Assembly (NCBI GenBank): GCA_002690455.1
Contig: NZET01000017.1
Location: 25,505 to 89,504, forward strand
Length of the DNA stretch: 64,000 bases
Direction of reading: 5' to 3'
Source: Kiloniella sp.
GTDB lineage: Bacteria > Pseudomonadota > Alphaproteobacteria > UBA7985
Below the pieces are notes generated by a model. The model was not told the origin of the DNA and did not search any database. It saw only the letters and a list, made by a program, of their open reading frames with translations. Below, piece by piece: positions 26,152 to 33,782 of this stretch. A program made the position numbers and the translations under genes. The stretch's first letter is position 1, and each line of letters begins with the position of its first letter.

Positions 26152-27132
26152 TTAGTCTGTTGCATCCATGTAAATGCCCAGAGCGTGCCGCCGCTGGTGA
26201 AAGCGATCAATCGAAGCCACAACATGTTCGCCCGCTTCTGCAATCACGAACGCCATCAACGTTTCCAGAAAAGCAGCGAGCGCCACTGTTGAGGTAAAGA
26301 ACTGTGGGGTATCCACTGGCACAAGGAACCCGTGTCGGGCACCGACAAGGATGGGGCTGGCGGGGCTGTCGGTCATCGCAATGATCTCCAGTCCCTGCGC
26401 TTTGGCCGCTTCAACCGCTTCGACCACTTCGCGTCGATAGGGTTTGAAGGTCATAGCCAGCAGGACGTCGCCTGCGCGCGCTCGGGCGAGCGCATCAACC
26501 GGCAGGGCACCGTCCTGTGGAATTGCCTGAATGGTATCGACCGCCATCGACGCCAGATAGGCAAAGTTACGGGCCAGTGGGTTAGCGATGCCCATGCCGA
26601 GCACGAAGGTTGCCCGAGCGCGGAGGATTTGCTGGGCAGCAGCCTGCACGGATGCGCGGTCTGTTCCTGAAAACACCGCTTCGATCCCGTTCATCGACGC
26701 TGCTGCCATATCACCAAACAGCCGGTCCAGTTCACCGCCGTGAGAAAGGTCCTGCAACCAGCGGGCACGGTCGGTATAGCTCTGGCCGCCGCCACGCCGC
26801 ACCTGTTCCTGAAACGGGCGGCGAAAGTCTTCGAAACCTTCAAACCCCATTGCGCGTGCCATCCGCACAAGCGTGTTCGGCTTGACCCCTGCTGCATCGG
26901 CCAGTTGGCGCATGGAAGAGACCGAAATGGCCGCCGCGTTTTCCAGCAAGAATGTCGCAGCCCGACGCAGTTGAGGGGGCATGTCCCCCTGCCGGGCGGC
27001 CAGCCGCTCGAGCACAGCCTCCGGAGAGTTGGCGTCAGGGGTAACCGTCAGGTCAACAGCAGCGCTCTCGGTGGGCGCCGTTGGTGCACGGGTTTCGTCG
27101 TCTACACGGGATGATACATTCATGCCATTCAT
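26152..27132 (-). CDS. MurR/RpiR family transcriptional regulator
   Basis: A 326-aa repressor/activator. It has a variable ~35-residue N-terminus, an RpiR-type helix-turn-helix (residues ~42-115: MRQLADAAGVKPNTLVRMARAMGFEGFEDFR) and a C-terminal SIS domain (~165-300) that usually binds a phosphorylated sugar or related ligand. It is divergent from the DMSP-lyase-like cupin gene with only 71 bases between starts, so it is the best candidate regulator of that gene. It could also control the Rieske gene downstream on its own strand. Confidence 0.88.
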   Translation of the reverse strand: MNGMNVSSRVDDETRAPTAPTESAAVDLTVTPDANSPEAVLERLAARQGDMPPQLRRAATFLLENAAAISVSSMRQLADAAGVKPNTLVRMARAMGFEGFEDFRRPFQEQVRRGGGQSYTDRARWLQDLSHGGELDRLFGDMAAASMNGIEAVFSGTDRASVQAAAQQILRARATFVLGMGIANPLARNFAYLASMAVDTIQAIPQDGALPVDALARARAGDVLLAMTFKPYRREVVEAVEAAKAQGLEIIAMTDSPASPILVGARHGFLVPVDTPQFFTSTVALAAFLETLMAFVIAEAGEHVVASIDRFHQRRHALGIYMDATD

Positions 27133-27203
27133 GGGCTAAGGGCGTACAGTTGTGCTTTCCCCTTGTCCAGAACCTTGAACTCATTGGCTGATTTCATCCC
27201 CTA

Positions 27204-27926
27204 GTGCGGCGGAAACCGACCATAAAAGTCGGTCTGGTTTCAGACGCGGGCCATGGTCTCCGGCAATTGCACGCCCAAAGTAGAAACTTCCAGTATGGCG
27301 CGATTCTCTTGCTGACTTCACCGACACTTAACGCAGCCTGGGACCGGGTTCTGGGTCAGTTTGCCAAGCGCTACGCCGCCGCTCCCTGTGCGCAAGGGCC
27401 GGAGACAGCCACTCAGATTGAACGGATGCAGGGTCTTTATCCAGACTGGGAATTTTGTATTCATGATGTAGTGCTTTCGGCCAGTTTAGCGCCATTGGCA
27501 ATAAACCGTGATCCGTTGGCCGGCGCGCTGGAACACCTGCAAGCTGTGCTGTCCTGGCACACCCGCGGTGTCTTTACCGATGCTGAGTTTACCAACCGGG
27601 CCTATGTAGAATTGATCGGCCCGGATGGTATGGTGCGCAGCGATGATATCAGGCTCGGCTTTTACTGGCACGACAGCCATACCTTCTATCCCGCTCACCG
27701 GCATAATGCGGTCGAGCTTTATCACGTGCTCTCCGGTACGGGTCTCTGGCAATATCAGGGTCGGGCCTGGACGCCCCGCCCGGCTGGCAGCTTTATCCTG
27801 CATGAGAGTCGGCAGGATCACGCCACCCGCACGGAAGCTGAGCCGATCCTAACCCTCTGGTCCTGGACGGGCGATATAAGCTTTGACAGCTACTCGATGG
27901 ACACCGCTGGGGCGCTTCTGTCGTAG
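27204..27926 (+). CDS. DMSP-lyase-like cupin protein (DddL/DddQ type)
   Basis: A 240-aa protein with a C-terminal single-domain cupin. The metal-site motif is Tyr162-x2-His165-x-His167-x3-Glu171-x-Tyr173, with a later His206 in QDHATRT and the WSWTG strand near 219-223. This matches the pattern I know for the DddL/DddQ/DddW cupin DMSP lyases, which cleave dimethylsulfoniopropionate to DMS and acrylate using a bound metal and the conserved tyrosines. The N-terminal helical part (~1-110) also fits DddQ/DddL rather than the short DddW. The start is GTG 27204, just after an in-frame stop at 27189, with only a weak ribosome site. Activity on another substrate remains possible. Confidence 0.72.
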   Translation: MRRKPTIKVGLVSDAGHGLRQLHAQSRNFQYGAILLLTSPTLNAAWDRVLGQFAKRYAAAPCAQGPETATQIERMQGLYPDWEFCIHDVVLSASLAPLAINRDPLAGALEHLQAVLSWHTRGVFTDAEFTNRAYVELIGPDGMVRSDDIRLGFYWHDSHTFYPAHRHNAVELYHVLSGTGLWQYQGRAWTPRPAGSFILHESRQDHATRTEAEPILTLWSWTGDISFDSYSMDTAGALLS

Positions 27927-28008
27927 TGCCGTGGCCGGAGCTGCATGAAGCGCAGCGGGCTTAGCGCCACTGAGTGGTCTGGATCTATGGATCTATGGCC
28001 GTCCGAGA

Positions 28009-28935
28009 TTAGCGCTGCGCCTGCCGTGCGGCGGCTATCCCTGCGGCGAGGCGGGCGTTATTCTTGATGAGCGCGATATTGGTTTCCAGACTGTCGCCGC
28101 CGGTCAAATCCTTGACCCGGGCGAGCAGGAACGGCGTTGCTTCCTTGCCGCTAATGGCCTGGGCATGGGCTTCCGCGATGGCCTGAGCGATGGCGGCATC
28201 AACTCGGTTGGGATCGAGCGCCTGATCCTGCGGCACCGGGTTCGCGACCAGTACGCCGCCGTGCAGCCCGAAATCCCATTTGGCCCTCATCAGTTCGGCG
28301 ATTTGTGCCACTGAATCAGCGCGGAAATCCACCCCTAGTCCGGTTGAGGTGGTGTAGAATCCCGGCAAATCATCGGTGCCAAAACCGACAACAGGCACGC
28401 CGTGGGTTTCAAGGTATTCCAGCGTCTTAGGCAGGTCGAGGATGGCCTTGGCCCCAGCACAGATAACGGCAACATTGGTCTGCGCCAGCTCTTGCAAGTC
28501 GGCTGAGACATCAAATGTCTGCTCGGCGCCGCGATGTACCCCGCCGATCCCGCCAGTGGCGAAGACCTCTACACCCGCGCGTGCGGCAAGGATCATTGTC
28601 GCGGCCACCGTCGTTGCGCCATTGCCTGCGTTGGCGAGCGCGAGTGGCAGATCACGGCGGGAGAGCTTTGGCACGGCCAGACCGCTTTTGCCCAAGTAGC
28701 TGATCTGGGCCGGCGTCAGCCCGACACAGGCCCGGCCTGCGAGCACCGCGATGGTGGCGGGAACCGCACCTTCTTCGCGCACGGTTGCTTCGACCGCCAG
28801 CGCGGTCTCGACATTCCGTGGATAGGGCATGCCGTGGGAGATGATTGTGGACTCAAGGGCGACCACCGGTTGGCCAGCAGCAAGGGCCGTTGCAACTTCG
28901 TCCGATAGGGTCAGCATGGGATGGACAGTGGTCAT
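28009..28935 (-). CDS. psuG: pseudouridine-5'-phosphate glycosidase
   Basis: PsuG cleaves the C-glycosidic bond of pseudouridine 5'-phosphate to give uracil and ribose 5-phosphate. The 308-aa protein carries the family blocks ALESTIISHGMPYP, GGIGGVHRGAE and FGTDDLPGFYT. I choose ATG 28935 because its ATGA overlaps the stop of the kinase gene, the classic coupled arrangement; the longer frame from 28974 would begin inside the kinase. It is the second gene of the psuK-psuG pair. No pseudouridine transporter is in the window. Confidence 0.95.
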   Translation of the reverse strand: MTTVHPMLTLSDEVATALAAGQPVVALESTIISHGMPYPRNVETALAVEATVREEGAVPATIAVLAGRACVGLTPAQISYLGKSGLAVPKLSRRDLPLALANAGNGATTVAATMILAARAGVEVFATGGIGGVHRGAEQTFDVSADLQELAQTNVAVICAGAKAILDLPKTLEYLETHGVPVVGFGTDDLPGFYTTSTGLGVDFRADSVAQIAELMRAKWDFGLHGGVLVANPVPQDQALDPNRVDAAIAQAIAEAHAQAISGKEATPFLLARVKDLTGGDSLETNIALIKNNARLAAGIAAARQAQR

Positions 28936-29873
28936 AACGTTCGCTCCAGTTCGGCCTGCACCGCAGCCTGACACAGGCCGGGGTGGATCGCACGCACCGA
29001 CTGCAGCGACAGGCGGGCGGCGGCCTGCGCACGGAGCAACGCGGACGCCAGCGGCAGGTTTGCGAGCGTGGCATCGACCAGCGCCGCCATGAGGGTATCA
29101 CCTGCACCGGTCACAGAGCGAATATCTCGGGTCAGCGCGGCCGGCTGATGGAGAAGGGGACCGCCGGCATCCTGCCCCCAAACACCAGCCGCGCTATCAC
29201 TGATCACGACACGGTCGATGCCATGGTGGAGCAAGGCGGCGATGAGGTCTGCGGGGGCGTCGTCTGGCTGCAGTCCGGTGAGGGTTGCAGCTTCTATCCG
29301 GTTTGGTTTCAGCAAGGCAATTTGTGAGAGATAAGGGTGCAGGCGCAGGGCCTTTGTCGTGCTCACTGGCTCGGCATAGACCGGGCGGTCGGGGTCTGCG
29401 ATACTGAACAGATAGGCAAGCGCATCTTCACTGAGGTTAGCATCCACGACCCAAGCTTGGGCTTTTTCGAGGTCTCGCCGACGGTCTTCAAGCACCTCCC
29501 GGCTCAGCGCGCTGACCAGCGCCATATCGCTTATCGCTACGCGCATTTCGCCGGTGGGCTCCAGCACCGAGAGATAGGTCGAAGAGCGCCGCTCTGGCAC
29601 CCTCAGTGTTGCGCGCAGGTCGACTCCTGCAACCGCTGTCTGTCGGGCAATGTCCTCAGCAAATCCATCGTCACCCAAAGCGGTGATTAACTGTGTGGGG
29701 CGTTCCAGCCGGGCCAGCGCCTCGGCGATATTGCGGCCAACCCCGCCGGCGGTTGCGAGCACCGCGCCGGGGGTTGAATCGCCTGTGATAAGCGCGGATT
29801 GCGCTTGCCCGGTCAGATCCATGTTCGCCCCTCCGATAACCACCACAGGTCGTTTCTGGCTGGCAGCACTCAT
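28932..29873 (-). CDS. psuK: pseudouridine kinase (PfkB family)
   Basis: A 313-aa ribokinase-family enzyme that phosphorylates pseudouridine at the 5' position. It has the N-terminal GGANMDLTG and GGVGRNIAEAL motifs and the C-terminal PfkB signature VTGAGDTLMAALV with its catalytic Asp. Coupling by a 4-base overlap to psuG fixes the substrate with good confidence, as PfkB kinases are otherwise hard to tell apart. Confidence 0.92.
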   Translation of the reverse strand: MSAASQKRPVVVIGGANMDLTGQAQSALITGDSTPGAVLATAGGVGRNIAEALARLERPTQLITALGDDGFAEDIARQTAVAGVDLRATLRVPERRSSTYLSVLEPTGEMRVAISDMALVSALSREVLEDRRRDLEKAQAWVVDANLSEDALAYLFSIADPDRPVYAEPVSTTKALRLHPYLSQIALLKPNRIEAATLTGLQPDDAPADLIAALLHHGIDRVVISDSAAGVWGQDAGGPLLHQPAALTRDIRSVTGAGDTLMAALVDATLANLPLASALLRAQAAARLSLQSVRAIHPGLCQAAVQAELERTL

Positions 29874-30041
29874 GGGTGGTGTCTCATCCGTCGTCCACGG
29901 GGCAAAGCGGGGCCGACGGCCCGAGAATGGCTCATTGCAACACCAACATTAACAGCACTATGTTTCATGACGGCAAGCTTACCGAGCCAAACCGGGAAAG
30001 CCAGTCTCAAAAACTTGCCCGTCCTATTGATCGGATGGCGG

Positions 30042-30692
30042 TCAGGCGAACAGCGCGATCCGGCTGACGGCCAGATCTGCCTCGAAGTCGCGGGCATAGG
30101 CGGTCAGGTTAAGTCGGTTGATGGTGCGTGGGTCCAGTGCCCGACGGAAAGATTCCGATGTGAAATCTTCCCAGGGCAGGCGGTGACGTGTCCAGGCGCT
30201 GCTGGTCGCGAAACTGTGCTTGTAGAACCGCCAGGGTGGGAAGCTGCGGGTGGTGGTCAAGTGAACGTTGTAATCCTCGCCATTGCCCGAAACGTCGATC
30301 TCAATACCCCGGTATCGCTCGGCTGCGAGGCTGCGCGGGTCCAGACGCAGGCTGACTTGAATAAATCCCCCGTTATTGGCGGTACTGACCTGGCCGAACA
30401 ATCGGATAGCCATTCGGCCATCAACCTCATCGTAGCCACCACCACCGTTGGAAACGCCGCCCATCACCCGGTCGGAGGTGTAGGACCAGCGCCCGCCAAT
30501 CGTGGAGTCAGGAAGGCTGCTGAAATCGTCGATGATCAGTGCATCGCTCATGCCGCCTTCTCCGGTATCCTGTCCATCCGCCGCCGCTGCTGGTTCGGCC
30601 CAGACAAGACCGCCAAACCCAGTGGCCGTCACGCTGGCTGCCGAAACGCCTGCGCCAAGGAAGCCGAGGGTTTTGCGTCGGTTGAGTGTCAT
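30042..30692 (-). CDS. Tat-exported CIA30-like protein
   Basis: A 216-aa protein with a twin-arginine-like leader (NRRKTLGFLGAGVSAASV, then GFGGLVWAEPAAAA). The body is a single beta-sandwich domain of the CIA30 (complex I intermediate-associated protein 30) family: DDFSSLPDSTIGGRWSY, SDRVMGGVSNGG, GRMAIRLFGQV, NNGGFIQV and a C-terminal DLAVSRIALF. I prefer ATG 30692, which has GGAGG ten bases upstream, to the start at 30722. The function of bacterial members is not established; the leader places it in the periplasm, possibly folded with a ligand. Confidence 0.75.
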   Translation of the reverse strand: MTLNRRKTLGFLGAGVSAASVTATGFGGLVWAEPAAAADGQDTGEGGMSDALIIDDFSSLPDSTIGGRWSYTSDRVMGGVSNGGGGYDEVDGRMAIRLFGQVSTANNGGFIQVSLRLDPRSLAAERYRGIEIDVSGNGEDYNVHLTTTRSFPPWRFYKHSFATSSAWTRHRLPWEDFTSESFRRALDPRTINRLNLTAYARDFEADLAVSRIALFA

Positions 30693-30904
30693 CGCGTCGG
30701 TCCTCCACAAGCCGTTAATCACTCACAGACTTAGGCGGCTTCAGCTGGCCGGCAATGGTGGCGGCGGGATGATAAGGCTGCTCCGCCTTGGCAAGCGCGC
30801 GTTTGTGATTGACCTTTGTTTGCCGCCGCGCCTCTATTTCTTTGTGCACTCTGTCATCCGTGCACGCGGGGCAATCTAGATTTTGCGAAGAAAGGGAAGC
30901 TAGC

Positions 30905-31693
30905 ATGCAGATCGACGCGGCAACCGTGGAGGCCTTCCAGCGTGACGGTGCGGTACGTATCAAGGGGCTATTCACCGACTGGATCGATAAGATCGCCACC
31001 GGAATCGAGGAGAACATGGCTTCACCCGGGCCATACGCAGCGGAAAACCTGCAAAGCGGAGAAACCGGCCGTTTCTTCGACGACTACTGCAACTGGACTC
31101 GGATCTCAGCCTTTGAAGAGATTGTGCAGCAGTCCCCTGCGGCCAGTGTTGCCGCGCAACTGATGCAGTCTGAGAGCGCTCAGTTCTTCCACGACCACGT
31201 GCTTGTCAAGGAACCCGGAACCAGCAAGCCCACGCCTTGGCACCAAGACAGCCCATACTACTTCGTCGAAGGCCAGCAAACGGTAAGTTTCTGGACCACA
31301 GTCGAGCCGGTCGAGGATGCCACGCTGCGCTGCGTGGCAGGCTCGCACCGGTGGCCCAAGCCTGTTCTGCCGACCCGGTGGCTTAAGGAAGATAAGTTCT
31401 ATCCCGATGAGTCAGCTTATATCCCCGTGCCTGATCCCGACGCCGAGGGCATGGCAGTCCTGGAATGGCCGCTGACCCCCGGCGATGCGGTCGCCTTTAA
31501 CTTCAGGGTTCTGCATGGCGCGCGCGGTAATATGTCCACACGACGGCGACGGGCGTTCTCGCTTCGTTTTGTTGGGGATGATGCGCGCTATGTCGAGCGG
31601 CCGGGGCGGACCTCACCGCCCTTTCCAGGGCACGGTATGCAGCCCGGCCAGCGCTTGCGTGAAGATTGGTTTCCAGTGATCCGCAGCAGCTGA
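30905..31693 (+). CDS. phytanoyl-CoA dioxygenase (PhyH) family protein
   Basis: A 262-aa Fe(II)/2-oxoglutarate-dependent dioxygenase. The iron ligands appear as His113-x-Asp115 in WHQDSPYY and His204 in VLHGARGN, with arginines just after (RRRRAFSLRF) to bind 2-oxoglutarate. ATG 30905 follows GAAAGGGAAG; earlier in-frame starts (30809) lack conserved sequence. Marine members hydroxylate varied small molecules, so the substrate stays open. It is convergent with puuD. Confidence 0.85.
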   Translation: MQIDAATVEAFQRDGAVRIKGLFTDWIDKIATGIEENMASPGPYAAENLQSGETGRFFDDYCNWTRISAFEEIVQQSPAASVAAQLMQSESAQFFHDHVLVKEPGTSKPTPWHQDSPYYFVEGQQTVSFWTTVEPVEDATLRCVAGSHRWPKPVLPTRWLKEDKFYPDESAYIPVPDPDAEGMAVLEWPLTPGDAVAFNFRVLHGARGNMSTRRRRAFSLRFVGDDARYVERPGRTSPPFPGHGMQPGQRLREDWFPVIRSS

Positions 31694-31720
31694 GCCACTG
31701 AGCCTTTGAACCTGTATCCA

Positions 31721-32971
31721 TCACCGGTAGGTCTCGAACCAAGCCTTGATGGCCTGTCGCTCTTCTTCCTGCATACCGGACTTATTCGCGGGCGGCATAG
31801 CGTTGGAGAGGGCAGCGTGCAGATAGATCCGCTTGGCGTGGAGCGCGGTTTCCTCGGGGGTTTCCAACGCAACCGCTTTTGGCGCGCCGTACAGGCCTTC
31901 CCAAGCCGGCGCATTGGCATGGCAGACTGTGCAGCGGTTCTGGATGATCGTGTGCACGTCGAGAAAATCAGGAGCCGCCATCAGCCGCTGCTGGGAGGCC
32001 GATAAACTGTCAGCCAGTGCGGCGGCTGCTGCCTCTCCCCGGTCCGCCTTGAACACAAATGGCCAGACCGATAGAGCAATGACAACGGCGAATAGGAACA
32101 TGGCCGCCGACCAGGTCCAGGCCGGGTTGCCCTTGCGCGCATCGCGGGTGTTGAAGAAGTGCCGAATGCAGACCCCAATCAGGAACACAAGACCTGCGAT
32201 CAGCCAATTAAAGTCGCTGGCAAACACCAGGGGGTAGTGATTGCTGAGCATGAGAAAGAGAACAGGCAAGGTAAGGTAGTTGTTGTGGGTCGAGCGCTGC
32301 TTGGCGATCACACCGTATTTGGCGTCCGGTTCACGGCCTTCGCGCAGGTCCTTTGTGACAATCTTCTGATTGGGAATAATAATCATGAAGACGTTGGCCG
32401 ACATGATCGTGGCCGTGGCTGCACCCAAATGCAGCATAGCGGCCCGACCGCTGAATACCTGCGTGTAGGCCCAGGCCAGAATCACCAATATGATGAACAG
32501 GATAATCATCAATCGCGTGTTGTCTCGGCCCAGCGCGCTTTTGCACAGCCGGTCATAGACGACCCAGGTCAGGGCAATGGACCCCAGCGAGATCAGGATG
32601 CCGCCCCAAATCGGGATGTCGAGGACGTTGGGGTCAATCAGATAGAGGTCAGCACCAAGGTAGTAGACCAGCACCAGCATCGCAAAGCCGGTGAGCCAAG
32701 TGGCGTAGCTCTCCCATTTGAACCATGTCAGATGCTCGGGCAAATTGGGTGGGGCGACGTTGTATTTCTGGACATGATAAAACCCACCACCATGGACCTG
32801 CCACTCTTCGCCATTAACCTTCTCGGGCAGCGGACCTTCTCGGCGTAGCCCCAGATCGAGCGCGATGAAGTAGAACGACGAGCCAATCCATGCAATGGCC
32901 GTGGCGACGTGCGCGATCCGAAAGGCAGTTTCGATCCATTCGAGCAGGATCGGATATATTGCGATATCCAT
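31721..32971 (-). CDS. puuD: urate oxidase PuuD, membrane type with cytochrome c domain
   Basis: Urate hydroxylase that passes electrons to the respiratory chain instead of oxygen. The 416-aa protein begins with IYPILLEWIETAFRIAHVATAIAWIGSSFYF and EEWQVHGGGFYHVQKY, the family's N-terminal blocks, and has about eight membrane segments. The C-terminus is a cytochrome c domain with heme motif CTVCH (347-351) and a later Met (NAMPP or SGM) as axial ligand. Other uricolysis genes (hydroxyisourate hydrolase, OHCU decarboxylase, allantoinase) are not beside it. Confidence 0.92.
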   Translation of the reverse strand: MDIAIYPILLEWIETAFRIAHVATAIAWIGSSFYFIALDLGLRREGPLPEKVNGEEWQVHGGGFYHVQKYNVAPPNLPEHLTWFKWESYATWLTGFAMLVLVYYLGADLYLIDPNVLDIPIWGGILISLGSIALTWVVYDRLCKSALGRDNTRLMIILFIILVILAWAYTQVFSGRAAMLHLGAATATIMSANVFMIIIPNQKIVTKDLREGREPDAKYGVIAKQRSTHNNYLTLPVLFLMLSNHYPLVFASDFNWLIAGLVFLIGVCIRHFFNTRDARKGNPAWTWSAAMFLFAVVIALSVWPFVFKADRGEAAAAALADSLSASQQRLMAAPDFLDVHTIIQNRCTVCHANAPAWEGLYGAPKAVALETPEETALHAKRIYLHAALSNAMPPANKSGMQEEERQAIKAWFETYR

Positions 32972-33186
32972 GGCGGCCCCATTTGCCGGAGTTCTTCTCG
33001 CCTCTATTTACCCTTGAACGCGCCGAACGAAAAGCGACGAGATCACGCGTTAGCGGCGGCGATGATCGTGTCACACCTGCGGTAAGACGATTTTTTCGCG
33101 CCAGTGGCGTTGAGTTGGTTTATGGGAGCGACAAAGGGGCTGGCCGCGGTCGCCCCTCACCCCTAAGCCAGAAAGGAAACGACACC

Positions 33187-33567
33187 ATGCAGCACGATTT
33201 GTTCGAAACCGGCCTTGAGCAGCGAAAGGCAACACTCGGTGCCGCTTACGTGGAAGCCAATCTCGCCTCCGCCGATGATTTCACCCGGCCATTCCAAGAA
33301 GCCATGACGGCCTGGTGCTGGGGCTTCGGCTGGGGTGACGCGGCCATCGACGCAAAGACCCGGTCAATGATGAACCTCGCCATGATCGGGGCCTTGGGCA
33401 AAATGCACGAGTGGGAAATCCACTGCCGTGGAGCCATTAATAATGGCGTAAGCACGGACGAAATCCGCGCCATCATCCACGTGGTTGGCATTTACTGTGG
33501 TGTGCCGCAATCGTTGGAGTGCTTCCGTGTGGCGCGCAAGGTACTGGAGGAGAAGGGCTTACTCTGA
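33187..33567 (+). CDS. PcaC-like carboxymuconolactone decarboxylase family protein
   Basis: A 126-aa CMD/AhpD-fold protein. It aligns along its whole length with 4-carboxymuconolactone decarboxylase: GLEQRKATLGAAYVEANL, FTRPFQEAMTAWCWGFGWG, TRSMMNLAMIGAL, NNGVSTDEIRAIIHVVGIYCGVP. ATG 33187 lies behind AGAAAGGAAAC. No other beta-ketoadipate genes are nearby, so the true substrate may differ. It lies 215 bases before the dehydrogenase operon on the same strand and may belong to it. Confidence 0.82.
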   Translation: MQHDLFETGLEQRKATLGAAYVEANLASADDFTRPFQEAMTAWCWGFGWGDAAIDAKTRSMMNLAMIGALGKMHEWEIHCRGAINNGVSTDEIRAIIHVVGIYCGVPQSLECFRVARKVLEEKGLL

Positions 33568-33782
33568 GACTTCCTGTAGAAACCTCTCAGCGATGGGGAA
33601 CAGCGAGCGACACGGACTTAGGCATTGGCATAGGGCTCGCAGCGGGAGCAGAGCTGGGACAGGGTGCCAGTTTTCTGACCGAGGTCGCAATTTTGGTACA
33701 AAAGTCCTTTTTCAAGTTGAGAACTGTACAACTGTACCTTAGGCCTTGATCTCTCATGCACCTCAACCCGGAGTCCTGTTCT

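Noticed and set aside
29799-30734. 311-codon plus-strand frame opposite psuK's start and the CIA30 gene
   Set aside because: It has no recognisable domain, and the minus-strand genes have clear starts and motifs.
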